DNA of 64,000 bases from Fodinibius sp036381435 (GCA_036381435.1 DASVCW010000041.1:1-64000); one strand, 5' to 3'; shown: positions 1 to 10,107, counted from the stretch's first letter. The notes: generated from the sequence alone by a model not told the origin. Translations and numbers: made by a program.

Positions 1-1772
1 CGGATAAACAAACCCATGTAAAAATTAAAGGCTATACCGTTCCGGGTGAAGATGACCCGCGGAGGGCTTCTGTCATTTTGATGGCTCCCGAAGGCGATAA
101 AGCTCTGGCTCAGATTGGCACTAATCTCTATACTGTTACCGTTCCCCGCGCCGGTGATGCACCGACCATTAAAGTGAGCAATCCTGATAATGCAGCGTTC
201 CCGGTAATGAAGCTAACTGATATCGGCGGACAATTCCCCGCCTGGAGCTGGGACGGAGAAACGGTTCACTGGTCAATCGGAAATGCTCATTTTCTGTACG
301 AAATGGAAGCCGCAACCCAGCGTGAACGCGCCCAGGAACAGTATGATGCAGAACATGAGCAGGAAGATGATGATTCGGGAAATGAAAATAACCGACAGGA
401 TGATTCTGAAGACGAGGAGGATGAAGAAGAAGATCCAAATCGCCCCGATGATTATGAGCCTGAAGAACTGCGTATCAAAATTGAGGTAGAACGAGATATT
501 CCTCAGGGAACGCTTGTACTTCGCGGTGCGAGAATCATCACTATGAACGGTTACGAAGTTATTGAAAACGGTGACATTGTGATTGTAGATAACCGAATAA
601 AAGCGGTTGGTGAACGCGGTACGGTTGAAATTCCGGAAGATGCAGATATTCGCGATCTAAGTGGAAAAACCATCATTCCCGGTTTTGTGGATACACACGG
701 ACATGTTCGTCCCGCCCGCAATCTGCACCGGCAGCAAATTTGGTCATTTATGGCTAATCTGGCTTTTGGTGTTACCACCACCCGCGACCCTCAAACCGGC
801 ACCACCGACCTGTTAACTTATGCCGACATGGTTAAAGCCGGTGAAATTATTGGCCCCCGTGTTTATCAAACCGGCCCCGGTATTTTCTGGTCAGAACAAA
901 TTGAAGATTTGGATCACGCGCGGGATGTGCTCAAACGATACAGTGAGTACTACGATACAAATTACATTAAAATGTATGTGGCCGGTAACCGGAAAATGCG
1001 CCAGTGGATTCTGATGGCTGCTAAAGAGCAGAAAATTATGCCAACGACGGAAGGTTCACTGAACTTAAAGCTGAATCTCAATATGTTAATTGACGGTTAT
1101 CCCGGGCAGGAACATAATATACCCATCACCCCGGTTTATGAGGATGTGATTACAACCATTGCCGAAGCAAAAATGGCCTACACGCCCACTTTGCTCGTAA
1201 CGTATGGAGGGCCTTGGGCAGAAAATTACTTTTATGCGCATGAAGATCCGTCAAACAATCCAAAGCTGAAGTATTTTACCCCTTATGGCGAACTTTGGGG
1301 GAAAGCGCGCCGGCGCGGTGCTGGATGGTTCCATGAAGATGAGTACGTGATGGACCGTCAGTCAGAAACCGTGAAGAAGATTTATAACGCGGGCGGATTA
1401 CTTGGCGTGGGCAGCCACGGACAATTACAGGGGCTCGGTTACCACTGGGAGCTCTGGACAATGTCGTGGGCAGATATGGATCCCCATAAAGCGCTTCGAG
1501 TGGCTACCATTCTCGGTGCAAAATCTCTCGGCCTTGATGGTGATATTGGCAGTATTGAAGCAGGTAAACTGGCTGATTTGATCATTTTGTCAAAAAATCC
1601 CCTGGAAAATATCCGTCATACAACTTCGATTGAATACGTGATGAAAAACGGACGCCTGTATGATGGCGACAACCTTAACCAGGTTTGGCCGAAAAAAGAA
1701 GAACTTGGGCGTATTTGGTATACGAGAAAGCAACCGAATGGCGTTCCGGGTTTGCATTTACTTGATAAGTAA
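1..1772 (+). CDS. TolB-propeller/amidohydrolase family protein, 5'-truncated by window edge
   Basis: The reading frame is open from base 3 without a stop, so this is the C-terminal part of a larger gene that begins upstream of the window; the first ATG at 78 is internal. It aligns throughout with the complete 1142-residue protein at 27588-31016, which shows what is missing: a signal peptide and most of a TolB-like beta-propeller. What remains is the propeller end, a very acidic linker (about bases 330-460, Asp/Glu runs) and an amidohydrolase domain. The metal motif VDTHGHVRP (HxH, near base 695), the lysine in YIKMYVAGNR and the histidine in PGQEHN are present. Where many relatives have a catalytic Asp this family reads GSHGQL. 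Probably an exported hydrolase of peptide- or cyclic-amide-like substrates; the substrate is unknown. Confidence 0.88.
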   Translation, partial: DKQTHVKIKGYTVPGEDDPRRASVILMAPEGDKALAQIGTNLYTVTVPRAGDAPTIKVSNPDNAAFPVMKLTDIGGQFPAWSWDGETVHWSIGNAHFLYEMEAATQRERAQEQYDAEHEQEDDDSGNENNRQDDSEDEEDEEEDPNRPDDYEPEELRIKIEVERDIPQGTLVLRGARIITMNGYEVIENGDIVIVDNRIKAVGERGTVEIPEDADIRDLSGKTIIPGFVDTHGHVRPARNLHRQQIWSFMANLAFGVTTTRDPQTGTTDLLTYADMVKAGEIIGPRVYQTGPGIFWSEQIEDLDHARDVLKRYSEYYDTNYIKMYVAGNRKMRQWILMAAKEQKIMPTTEGSLNLKLNLNMLIDGYPGQEHNIPITPVYEDVITTIAEAKMAYTPTLLVTYGGPWAENYFYAHEDPSNNPKLKYFTPYGELWGKARRRGAGWFHEDEYVMDRQSETVKKIYNAGGLLGVGSHGQLQGLGYHWELWTMSWADMDPHKALRVATILGAKSLGLDGDIGSIEAGKLADLIILSKNPLENIRHTTSIEYVMKNGRLYDGDNLNQVWPKKEELGRIWYTRKQPNGVPGLHLLDK

Positions 1773-1842
1773 GGGTGATTTAGGAATAAAATTGAACATG
1801 CTGAGTTTCTTGACTTCGTGAATTTTTCCTTTTCCATCTGCT

Positions 1843-1912
1843 GGAAGTCCCTCCTTGTCGCGTGGTTTTGCGTCCCGAGGATTTCGGAGGAGGGATTTAG
1901 GGTGGGTCCGAA
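1843..1912. repeat. Dispersed hairpin repeat (AAGTCCCTCC...GGGTGGGTCC type)
   Basis: An imperfect hairpin whose arms contain GTCCCTCC and GGAGGGATTTAGGGTGGGTCC-like sequence. The same pair of arms, in opposite orientation and with a different loop, occurs at 37960-38020. It is non-coding and lies just after the amidohydrolase gene. Confidence 0.6.
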
Positions 1913-1938
1913 CAGGGCAATTGATGGAGCCCGATTCA

Positions 1939-1968
1939 CTCATCGGGCGACAAAACCAGTCGCCTGAT
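1939..1968. repeat. Dispersed hairpin repeat (GGCGAC-AAAACCA-GTCGCC)
   Basis: A 30-base sequence forming a GGCGAC/GTCGCC hairpin. It recurs, reverse-complemented and almost identical, at 47309-47341. It sits between the preceding repeat and the terminator at 1988-2024. Confidence 0.6.
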
Positions 1969-1987
1969 CAGGTTACCAGCTTAAAAC

Positions 1988-2024
1988 AAAAAAGGCTCGA
2001 TTCACCGAAGAATCGAGCCTTTTT
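1988..2024. terminator. Bidirectional intrinsic terminator
   Basis: A perfect 10-bp stem GGCTCGATTC / GAATCGAGCC (1994-2003 and 2010-2019) with a 6-base loop, preceded by A6 and followed by T5. It therefore works as a terminator on both strands. It lies between the converging amidohydrolase gene (+, ends 1772) and the lipoprotein gene (-, ends 2046). Confidence 0.9.
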
Positions 2025-2045
2025 AACTTTTTGAATTTGAATTAG

Positions 2046-2417
2046 TTATGGAGTGGGTTCAAAAGCAGTAACCGTGACAGTACCAACATATTCACCATCT
2101 TCAACTCTTACTTCATAAACTCCCGGGGTGTCAAATATAACATCCGCAAAACCTCCGTTTCGCCGAACATCGAAGGGAGCACTGCCATTTACGGTCCAGG
2201 TGTAGTCTTTGAGTATGGTAAATGCCTGCAGATAGAAAGAAGCAGTGTCGCCGACAAAAACAGAGTCGACAGGTGTGGTAGTTGCGAATGCAACCGGCCC
2301 TACGATCAGTAAAGAATCGCCGGGAGTATATTCGTAGTTTTGCTCACCGGCCACATCGCACGATGTTATACCGGCAACAACTATACAAGTTGTGAATAAG
2401 GCTATTAATTTTTTCAT
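2046..2417 (-). CDS. Small lipoprotein with Ig/PKD-like domain, distal gene of SusCD operon
   Basis: A 123-residue protein with a lipoprotein signal peptide (hydrophobic stretch ending in GITSC, acylated Cys about residue 20). The remainder is beta-rich and resembles an Ig/PKD-like fold (YTWTVNG, then VYEVRVEDGEY near the end). It is 35 bp downstream of the SusD gene on the same strand, and the terminator at 1988-2024 closes the unit. By position it is probably an accessory surface lipoprotein of the SusC/SusD system; I do not recognise a named family, and the function is inferred from context only. Confidence 0.75.
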   Translation of the reverse strand: MKKLIALFTTCIVVAGITSCDVAGEQNYEYTPGDSLLIVGPVAFATTTPVDSVFVGDTASFYLQAFTILKDYTWTVNGSAPFDVRRNGGFADVIFDTPGVYEVRVEDGEYVGTVTVTAFEPTP

Positions 2418-2452
2418 AACAGTATAATAATTTTGTTTTCAAATTTGATTAT

Positions 2453-3970
2453 TTACGGAGTGGTATCGCCAATATCCCACCAAACAAACTGTCCTTGGTC
2501 ATCTTCATCCCAACCCTGGTTTTGAACAGCAGTTGTTACATTTTCCTCATTCAAATTGTATTCGTCAGAGGGATAGGGATAACGGATGGCAATAGGCGTG
2601 GGAAAGGTAACAGCAAGTTTACCTGATTCCGGAGGCACAAGAACGCCTTCAAAATCGAGGCGACGCCATTCAGCCCAACCCTGAATGCCCTGCATATACA
2701 TGGCTAACCACTTCTGAACACCCAGGGACTGCCGCCAATTAACCTGATCGAGAGGATTAGCAGCTATATAGGCATCAATGGCAGCCTGATCGGTAACTCC
2801 CCAAAACTCCATGGAAGCCCGGATAGCTTGCTCATACAGTGCGGCCGCATCTCCGGATGTAAAACCTCGCAGAGCCGCTTCGGCCTGTATAAACAGCACT
2901 TCATCATATAGCATAAAGATAGCCGGGAATGTGGCAGATCTTACCAGTGTACTGGGGCGGGAAAATTCGTCTCGCGGAACAGCAGCAGCGAGTCCCTGTG
3001 CAAGTCCGTATGGAAATCCCACATAAGTATCTACTTCATCGCTTTCGGTAGTATCAGCATAAGATGAAATGCGGGGATCGTTATTAGCCTGTAAGGTACT
3101 GATCAGGGGAACACTCACCGCAAAATCATCACGTTCCAGATAGGCCTCGCTAATCGGGTTTGCATTGGGTATGTTAGGCAGGTAAACAAACAGGGCATTA
3201 TCTTCGTTGCTTTGCATCACTCCTGCGGCAAGAGCTTCACTAATAGCGGTGGCCGCTAAATCAGGCAATCTATCCGCGATACGAATGGCCGCTCTCATTT
3301 TTAAGGAATTGGCAAAGCGGCGCCATTGTTCCATATTACTTGCGTTCGTAGGCCCCTCCCCGTAGATGACATCGCCTGAAGTAAAGCCCGGCGCATCTAC
3401 GTTTATCGAATCGCTGGCTTCGGTAAGCATGGTGATAATTCCCCGGTACACTTCCTCTTGTGAGGAATAAGCGGGCGAGGGATTTTCGCGGCCTTGCAAA
3501 GCTTCCCCTTCAAAGGGAATAGAGCCCCAGATGTCGGTAAGGGTTTGGTACGTCCATGCTTTTAAGATTTTGGCGACAGCAATTTGATTTGCGTTGTTAC
3601 CATAGGCAGCATACTGTTCAGGAAATTCCCGGTTTAGCCGTATAATTTCCTGCAAATCATTAAGAGATGTGTAATAGTCAGCCCAAGTACTATTTACAAC
3701 ACCGTCTCGATAATTATACCTGCTTTCAGCCGTATACTGATTTTGAGACCAGTACTGCGAATAAAGATTACCGAAATATCCCAGTTCAAACTCACCCCAG
3801 TAGTTGTCAGCCAAGTCTTTCTGAGCATTGGTCAATAAAAAGGGTGTTTGTGTTGATGATGGCTCGTTAGGATTTTCATTAACCTCAGCAAGATCACAAC
3901 CGGTGAACATTGCCATCAGAGCAACGACAGCGGCAATTCCTATATTTTTATGTTTGAATAAATAGTTCAT
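2453..3970 (-). CDS. SusD/RagB-family nutrient-binding outer membrane lipoprotein
   Basis: A 505-residue lipoprotein; the signal peptide ends in MFTGC (Cys about residue 25) followed by DLAEVNENPNEPS, the usual N-terminus of SusD-like proteins. Helical TPR-like segments and the QGWAEWRR motif late in the chain fit the SusD-like_2 subgroup. SusD proteins sit as a lid over a SusC channel and bind the nutrient (glycan or peptide) at the cell surface. It lies immediately downstream of the SusC gene (35 bp). No glycosidase gene is nearby; an exported amidohydrolase is the closest enzyme, so a peptide-type substrate is possible but unproven. Confidence 0.93.
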   Translation of the reverse strand: MNYLFKHKNIGIAAVVALMAMFTGCDLAEVNENPNEPSSTQTPFLLTNAQKDLADNYWGEFELGYFGNLYSQYWSQNQYTAESRYNYRDGVVNSTWADYYTSLNDLQEIIRLNREFPEQYAAYGNNANQIAVAKILKAWTYQTLTDIWGSIPFEGEALQGRENPSPAYSSQEEVYRGIITMLTEASDSINVDAPGFTSGDVIYGEGPTNASNMEQWRRFANSLKMRAAIRIADRLPDLAATAISEALAAGVMQSNEDNALFVYLPNIPNANPISEAYLERDDFAVSVPLISTLQANNDPRISSYADTTESDEVDTYVGFPYGLAQGLAAAVPRDEFSRPSTLVRSATFPAIFMLYDEVLFIQAEAALRGFTSGDAAALYEQAIRASMEFWGVTDQAAIDAYIAANPLDQVNWRQSLGVQKWLAMYMQGIQGWAEWRRLDFEGVLVPPESGKLAVTFPTPIAIRYPYPSDEYNLNEENVTTAVQNQGWDEDDQGQFVWWDIGDTTP

Positions 3971-4005
3971 AATAGTAATGGTTTGAAAAATTCAAATTAA
4001 AATGG

Positions 4006-7000
4006 TTACAGATTCAACTGGACGCTAAAGCCGTAAGACCTCTGGGGTGGAATCTGCCCTGCTTCAATACCCTGCACATTGGTTGAACTGATTACGTTGG
4101 TAGGGTCAATGTTTGGAGATTCTTTATATAGTATGGCCAGATTTCTGCCCAATAAAGATACCTGGAGACCGCTTATGGGCGTATTTTCAAACCATTCTAT
4201 AGGCAGGGTATAAGACAATGAAACCTGCTGCAGCTTGATGAAGCTGGCATCATACACATGAGCTGCAGCTACACTAAACAGTCCTTTAAAAAAGGTTTCA
4301 GGGCCTACGACTCCGGTGTAGGGTTCTCCGCTGGGCAGCACTCCTTCCGGTGTCATACCTACTTCGCGGATATCATTTTCTACGGTTTCTTCAAACATTC
4401 CACTATAGAGACCAAAAGCATTGCTGACAGAATAGACGCTTCCTCCTTTTTGGCCGTTTACAGCCGCTGCAAGTGTGAACCCTCTGTAATGCAGGGTGGT
4501 GGAAAGGCCACCCGACCAGTCGGGTACATAACTGCCTAATACCTGGGGCTGATTGGTAGCTAAATAAGTACCGTCAGGCGATATTACTTTATTACCGTTT
4601 TCATCATACACAAAGTCGGTACCCAAAATGACTCCGTAGGTTTCTCCTACACGAGCAGCTATGTCAACATTAAATGGAGCTATGCCTAAGGTCAGAGTGG
4701 TTATACCAGGGGTTAATTCTGTTACTGTATTTACATTCCTGGCCCAGTTTACACCTATGCTCCACGTCAAACCGTTACTCAAAGATTGAACAGGCGTAAC
4801 ATTTAAGGCTACTTCAACTCCTTCATTAGTAAGCGTACCGGCATTAAGCAATATTCGGTCAAATCCACTACCTCGGGAAACCTCAACATCAAGAATTTGA
4901 TTTACTGTTTCCTCATTGTAGTAGGTGACATCAAGGTTTAAGCGGCTATTAAAGAATTCAAGCCGGGTTCCAACCTCCCATGCCGTAGTTGTTTCAGGCC
5001 TTAAATTTGGATTGCTTAATGTATTTTGGACAGACAGCTGGGGTAAATCGCCGAACGGAATATCAAATGGATAGGTAAATGCAAGCCGGTAAGGCTCTGT
5101 ATCATTACCTACCTGTGACCATCCTACCCGAAGCTGTGCAAAATCCAGGACTTCTGAATCGTTGAACATACCCAGTTCACTGAAAACAAAACTGGCCGAA
5201 GCAGAAGGATACAAATAGGAATTGTTACCCAGCGGCAGGGTTGAAGACCAGTCATTTCGCAAGCCTAAATCCAAAAAAAGCATATTTTCATAGCCTATTG
5301 TGGCACTGCCAAACAAACTTAAGACAAGCTCTTTTTGAAAAATATCGGTAATAGTAGGCCGACTAACCGAGTTTTCTATGGTATAAACTTCGGGAGCACT
5401 CAAGCCGCCTTGTGATTCCGCAATATTTTGGCTTAAATCTTCGTAGCGAGCATTTCCGCCAACAAAAGCATCAAAAGAAAAAGCATCAGTAAAGTCTCTG
5501 GCATAATCTAACGTCACCTGTGCATTGGTCTCCTGCACTTCCAGAACCTGCTCATTGTAATTTGATACCGCCTGGGAACCCACAGCAACACGTTCTGCAC
5601 GCCGTTCGGTATAAAAGTCGGTGCCCACGTCAGCGGTAAGACTCAGATTTTCAGTAAATTCGTAAGATAGTGCAACTTTTCCGTAAATACGTTGAGTATC
5701 GTCATCCTGGTAATTCATACGCCGCACCCAGTATGGGTTATCAGTAAATCGGATAGTACCAAGCACCGGATCGGCCCAGTTCCATGCACGTTGACTGCCA
5801 TCAGGACGAAAAATATCGGCCATATAACTTTCTTCACCCAAGTCTATCTGGCGTTGGCCAAAATGGTTAAACTGCAAGAAGACGTTTTGATTGGCATATC
5901 CCGTACCCGGGCGTCCGCGAACATCACTGTAAATATAATTCGTAGAAATTGTTGCGCTTAACTTGTCATTTAAATGAAGCGTACCATTAAAACTTACTTG
6001 GTTACGCTGGAACTTACTGTTCGGGTAGATTCCCGTTTGCTGCATATTGCTCAGAGAAAGGCGGAAGTTATAGTCTTCGGCACCTTGGGCAAAGGCGATA
6101 CTATTATCGAATTTAATTCCGTTATTAAAAAAGTCTGTTACATTGTTGGGATGAGCTACCCACGGGGTAGTTTGACCCAGCAAACCGTTGACATTATCGT
6201 AGCTGTACCATTGCCGAACAGGACGACCGTCTAATCGGGGCCCCCAGGATTCGTCAGTGGCAAAATCAACAACCAATTGTCCCTCTCCATTTACTCTGAA
6301 TGGAGCGTTAGAACCGCCCCCGTATAAATTTTGATAATCAGGAAGGCCAAAAACTTGTGTAACCGTAACGCCTGAGTTTATAAAAACACCAAGGCCGCCC
6401 TGTGCAGCGGAACCATCTTTGGTAGTAATTTGAATAACGCCGTTCGCGGCACGTGATCCATACAAAGCGGCGGCACCTGCGCCTTTTAGTACCGTTACCG
6501 ACGCTATGTTATTAGGATTAATAATGCTTGCAGCATTACCATAATCATAACCTCCGGCACCTCGTCTCTGGTTTGCCGTAGTAAAATTAGCGTTACTGAT
6601 GGGTATGCCGTCAACCACAAACAAAGGCTGATTGTTGCCTGTTAAGGAATTGACACCACGCAGTACAATACGCGAGGAACCGCCGATAGCGTTGGAATTG
6701 GTTATATTTGCTCCCGCTATTTTACCGGTAAGCGTACCCACAAAGTTGGATTCCTGGATTGCATTCAGATCAGCACCGCTGACTTCCTGTACCGAATAGC
6801 CGAGCGATCTTTCCTGCCGTTCAATACCAAGCGCGGTTACCACAACATCGTCTAATTGCTGGGTTTGCGGAATAAGTGAAATGTCTTGCGTTACCGTTTC
6901 AGCATCGACTACGACCTGATCTTTATAAGTCTGAAAGCCAATGTAAGTGGCACGAAGGGTATAAGTACCAAAGTCTATACCTTCAATAGTATATTCGCCC

Positions 7001-7242
7001 TGAGCATTGGTAGCGGCACCACGCTCAAGTTCAGGAATGTAAATATTAACCCCCGGAAGAGGCCGACCCGTTTCCTGATCTGTTACGGTGCCTGTTAAAG
7101 TTCCTGTTTGCGCTATCGCAAAAGAAACGAAAAACAAACACATATAGATAAGAGATAGTAGTTTTTTAGCCATAACTCTTGAATGTTTAAAGTTAAAATT
7201 AAAGCTGTTTTTTTCAGAGAATGAAGATGTGAATAGATGCAT
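4006..7242 (-). CDS. SusC/RagA-family TonB-linked outer membrane transporter
   Basis: A 1078-residue TonB-dependent transporter. After the signal peptide (MAKKLLSLIYMCLFFVSF, cleavage after AIAQ) comes a carboxypeptidase-regulatory-like domain (TGTLTGTVTDQETGRPLPGV), then a plug domain with the SusC signature (RIVLRGVNSLTGNNQPLFVV) and a 22-strand-type barrel ending YGFSVQLNL. It imports substrate bound by the SusD partner using TonB energy. The start at 7242 has AGGGAG about 8 bases upstream; an internal ATG at 7173 directly before the signal peptide is an alternative. It is the first gene of a three-gene minus-strand operon. Confidence 0.95.
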   Translation of the reverse strand: MHLFTSSFSEKNSFNFNFKHSRVMAKKLLSLIYMCLFFVSFAIAQTGTLTGTVTDQETGRPLPGVNIYIPELERGAATNAQGEYTIEGIDFGTYTLRATYIGFQTYKDQVVVDAETVTQDISLIPQTQQLDDVVVTALGIERQERSLGYSVQEVSGADLNAIQESNFVGTLTGKIAGANITNSNAIGGSSRIVLRGVNSLTGNNQPLFVVDGIPISNANFTTANQRRGAGGYDYGNAASIINPNNIASVTVLKGAGAAALYGSRAANGVIQITTKDGSAAQGGLGVFINSGVTVTQVFGLPDYQNLYGGGSNAPFRVNGEGQLVVDFATDESWGPRLDGRPVRQWYSYDNVNGLLGQTTPWVAHPNNVTDFFNNGIKFDNSIAFAQGAEDYNFRLSLSNMQQTGIYPNSKFQRNQVSFNGTLHLNDKLSATISTNYIYSDVRGRPGTGYANQNVFLQFNHFGQRQIDLGEESYMADIFRPDGSQRAWNWADPVLGTIRFTDNPYWVRRMNYQDDDTQRIYGKVALSYEFTENLSLTADVGTDFYTERRAERVAVGSQAVSNYNEQVLEVQETNAQVTLDYARDFTDAFSFDAFVGGNARYEDLSQNIAESQGGLSAPEVYTIENSVSRPTITDIFQKELVLSLFGSATIGYENMLFLDLGLRNDWSSTLPLGNNSYLYPSASASFVFSELGMFNDSEVLDFAQLRVGWSQVGNDTEPYRLAFTYPFDIPFGDLPQLSVQNTLSNPNLRPETTTAWEVGTRLEFFNSRLNLDVTYYNEETVNQILDVEVSRGSGFDRILLNAGTLTNEGVEVALNVTPVQSLSNGLTWSIGVNWARNVNTVTELTPGITTLTLGIAPFNVDIAARVGETYGVILGTDFVYDENGNKVISPDGTYLATNQPQVLGSYVPDWSGGLSTTLHYRGFTLAAAVNGQKGGSVYSVSNAFGLYSGMFEETVENDIREVGMTPEGVLPSGEPYTGVVGPETFFKGLFSVAAAHVYDASFIKLQQVSLSYTLPIEWFENTPISGLQVSLLGRNLAILYKESPNIDPTNVISSTNVQGIEAGQIPPQRSYGFSVQLNL

Positions 7243-7632
7243 ATTGCTAACTCCCTGTTATTTATTAGTTTATCTTGTTATATATTATTGAAATCTGTTA
7301 AGAAATTCTAAATTTTAAGTATTATTTATATCTCTCATAATTGAAGTTTTACTGATACTGTATCTCCTTCTATTCCAATGACTTAAAAAAGATTATTTTT
7401 TATTTTTTTCAGTCTTGTTTTTTAAGAAAATTCAAATTTTCATAAAATTAAATAAATTTATGTGCGTATAGCACTGAAAATATTAAGCTTAGGTGTTGAT
7501 TGAAGTTTTTATGAGCCGGGAAAACGCTAAAAACAGATGAGATTTCTATGAGGTTTCAAAATCAATCATTGATTCACGTTATGAAAATGGATATGCTTTT
7601 CCGCAATCAGAACCTCCAAAATTAGCTGCGCT
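7243..7632. other. AT-rich divergent promoter region between susC and priA
   Basis: About 390 bp, very A/T-rich, separating the divergently transcribed SusC operon and priA. Both promoters must lie here. No convincing coding frame is present (a 25-codon frame at about 7549 has no supporting feature), and no strong hairpin is seen. Confidence 0.5.
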
Positions 7633-10068
7633 TTGCCTTTATTTGCCGACATTGCTTTTTCAACGGCTGTTCGACAGCTGTTTACTTATGAACTGCCGAA
7701 TGAGCTGCGATCAGCCGCAAAAATTGGAAAGCGTGTTTGGGTTCCCCTTCAAAAGCACAAGGCTATTGGTTTTATTATCGATATCCATCAAAATAAACCT
7801 GATTTCAAAACCCGTTCCGTACAGAAAATTCTGGATGACGAGCCTGTACTTTCTGCAGAATTACTGAAGCTGAGCGACTGGATACACCGGTTTTATTACT
7901 GCGCCCGGGGCGAAGCTATTCAAGCCGCTCTGCCCACAGGACTAAATTTTTATGCAGAAAAATTTTTAAAAGTGAGTGAAGGTAGCGTTCCCCTCTTTTT
8001 AGATGACCTTCAAAAAGAGATCGTTGAAGATATTCGGGAAAAGCAATCATATCCCTTGAAAGAGGCCAACAGGCGGTGGAATGACCAGGCAATAAAAAAG
8101 CTGATTGGCCAAAAAGTACTTGAAATCAGGGAAGAACCGGCCGTAAAAATGGATCCTAAAACAGAAAATCTATGGAGGTGGACTACAAAAATGACTCGGA
8201 ATGAAATTCTTGCATTCATCCGAGAGCATAAAGAGGCAGACAAAAGCTACAAGTGGATTCAGGCACTTGAATTGCTGACCGAACTGGACTTGCCCGAATT
8301 TCAGAAGGAACTCGCCGGGCATAGTTTACTTGAAGCCTATACTCTACAGCGTATTGAAAAAGAGGGATTGATCGCAGCTGAAGAAGTTGAATCATCAAGT
8401 TTAAATTTCAGGCACGAGCATGATCCATCACAAATAAAAACGCTGAATGATGAGCAGGAATACGCTTATGAAGAAATTCAATCAGCCCTCTCAAAAAATG
8501 AATTTTCCAGTTTTTTGCTGTTTGGCGTAACGGGCAGCGGTAAAACTGAAGTGTACATTCATGCTTTAAAAGAAGCATTGGATCAAGGCAAGGGCGGATT
8601 GGTATTGGTACCTGAAATTGGGCTAACACCCCAAATTGTGAAGCGCTTTTATATGATTTTTGGTGATGATATCGCCGTTCTCCACAGCCGGTTAACCGAC
8701 CGCGAGCGTTATGATGCCTGGAGAGCTTTGCAAAAAGGCGAAAAGCGGATTGCCATTGGTGCCCGCTCGGCGGTATTTGCACCGGTTCAAAATTTAGGGT
8801 TAGTGGTTGTTGATGAAGAACATGACGCCTCTTATAAACAGGAAGATCCCGCTCCTCGCTATCATGGACGTGATGTTGCCATTATGCGGGCAAATCTGAA
8901 CAAAGCGGTAGTGGTGATGGGATCTGCTACCCCAAGCATGGTTTCCATTTATGGCGCTAAAAAAGGCAAGAGTAAACTACTTTCTTTAACCAAACGCCCT
9001 TTTGAAGCCCAAATGCCGGAAGTCGAAATCCTTGATCTTAAGCAATACCGCTCGGCTATGCGCGGGCCGTTGGCTGTTCCGCTTTTTGAGTCAATAAAAG
9101 AAGCACTCGAACGTGATGAACAAGCCATTCTCCTTTACAACCGTCGGGGATTTTCATCGTACCAACAATGCGACTACTGCGGCACGATTCCGGAATGCCC
9201 TCACTGTTCGGTGAGCCTCACTTTTCATAAATCAAAAAAACAATTGCGGTGCCATTACTGCGGTTATTCTGAGCGACAATCAACTCACTGTAAAGAATGT
9301 GGAAACGAAGCCGTAACCGCGCAGGGAAGCGGAACTCAGCAACTGGAAGAACAGGTTTCGACGCTTTTTGATGGCGTAAAAACCTTGCGAATGGATTATG
9401 ATACCACCTCAGGCAAGGATGCCCATGCCAATATTTTAAAAGCCTTTGGACGTAAGGAAGCGAATGTTTTGGTGGGAACGCAAATGGTAGGCAAAGGACT
9501 TGATTTTCCCGATGTAACAGTAGTAGGGGTGATTGATGCCGATACCGAGCTCGCCTTTCCTTCTTTCCGCTCCGGCGAACGAATGTATCAGTTGCTTAGC
9601 CAGGTGGCGGGACGATCGGGAAGGGCGGAAAAGAAGGGAAAAGTGTATTTTCAAAGTCGGCAGCCTGATCATCCTGCTATAACTACGGCTCAAAAACATC
9701 ATTTTAAAGCTTTTGCACGCCAGGAATTGGGCTTTCGAAAAATGCTTCATTACCCGCCTTATTCGCGCATCATCCGGTTTGTTTTTAAAGGGAAAAAGGA
9801 TCATCGCGTTCAGGCCATAGCTCATGCCTTCACCGAATGTTTGGCTGAAACGCTCGGTGATTCTGATCCTGTGCTGGGACCTTCGCCGGCAGCTATCGTC
9901 AAAATGCAGAATTATTTCCGGTGGGAGAGCTTCATTAAAATTGATCCCGCTAACGGTGCTCGTGCTATTGAACAAACGGTTGATAAAACTTTTGAACTTT
10001 ATAATCAACGAAAACCGGAGGGGGCCAGTTCGGTACAGATAAATGTAAATGTGGATGCTTTGGAGTGA
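7633..10068 (+). CDS. priA: Primosomal protein N' (replication restart helicase PriA)
   Basis: An 811-residue PriA. In order: an N-terminal DNA-binding domain (ADIAFSTAVRQLFTYELP), a DEAH helicase core with Walker A GVTGSGKTEVY (about residue 300) and VVVDEEHDASYKQED (about 393), an inserted zinc-binding region with paired CxxC motifs (CDYCGTIPECPHC ... CHYCGY ... CKECGN, residues 513-557), and the C-terminal helicase lobe with GRSGR. It reloads the replicative helicase at stalled forks. The only in-frame start before the upstream stop (7582) that preserves the family N-terminus is TTG at 7633; no clear Shine-Dalgarno is visible. Confidence 0.96.
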   Translation: MPLFADIAFSTAVRQLFTYELPNELRSAAKIGKRVWVPLQKHKAIGFIIDIHQNKPDFKTRSVQKILDDEPVLSAELLKLSDWIHRFYYCARGEAIQAALPTGLNFYAEKFLKVSEGSVPLFLDDLQKEIVEDIREKQSYPLKEANRRWNDQAIKKLIGQKVLEIREEPAVKMDPKTENLWRWTTKMTRNEILAFIREHKEADKSYKWIQALELLTELDLPEFQKELAGHSLLEAYTLQRIEKEGLIAAEEVESSSLNFRHEHDPSQIKTLNDEQEYAYEEIQSALSKNEFSSFLLFGVTGSGKTEVYIHALKEALDQGKGGLVLVPEIGLTPQIVKRFYMIFGDDIAVLHSRLTDRERYDAWRALQKGEKRIAIGARSAVFAPVQNLGLVVVDEEHDASYKQEDPAPRYHGRDVAIMRANLNKAVVVMGSATPSMVSIYGAKKGKSKLLSLTKRPFEAQMPEVEILDLKQYRSAMRGPLAVPLFESIKEALERDEQAILLYNRRGFSSYQQCDYCGTIPECPHCSVSLTFHKSKKQLRCHYCGYSERQSTHCKECGNEAVTAQGSGTQQLEEQVSTLFDGVKTLRMDYDTTSGKDAHANILKAFGRKEANVLVGTQMVGKGLDFPDVTVVGVIDADTELAFPSFRSGERMYQLLSQVAGRSGRAEKKGKVYFQSRQPDHPAITTAQKHHFKAFARQELGFRKMLHYPPYSRIIRFVFKGKKDHRVQAIAHAFTECLAETLGDSDPVLGPSPAAIVKMQNYFRWESFIKIDPANGARAIEQTVDKTFELYNQRKPEGASSVQINVNVDALE

Positions 10069-10074
10069 TGAGGG

Positions 10075-10107
10075 GGAGTGAGAAGTGAGAAGGCAGAAGT
10101 GAAAAGG
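10075..10107. repeat. GTGAGAAGTGAGA-type purine-rich repeat
   Basis: Purine-rich sequence GTGAGAAGTGAGAAGGCAG... just after priA. The same sequence, reverse-complemented, occurs at 24131-24183, 24878-24938 and (shorter) 50033-50056. It is a dispersed repeat of unknown origin. Confidence 0.6.

Noticed and set aside
7549..7626. 25-codon plus-strand frame before priA
   Set aside because: No ribosome binding site, no recognisable composition, and it lies in AT-rich promoter sequence.
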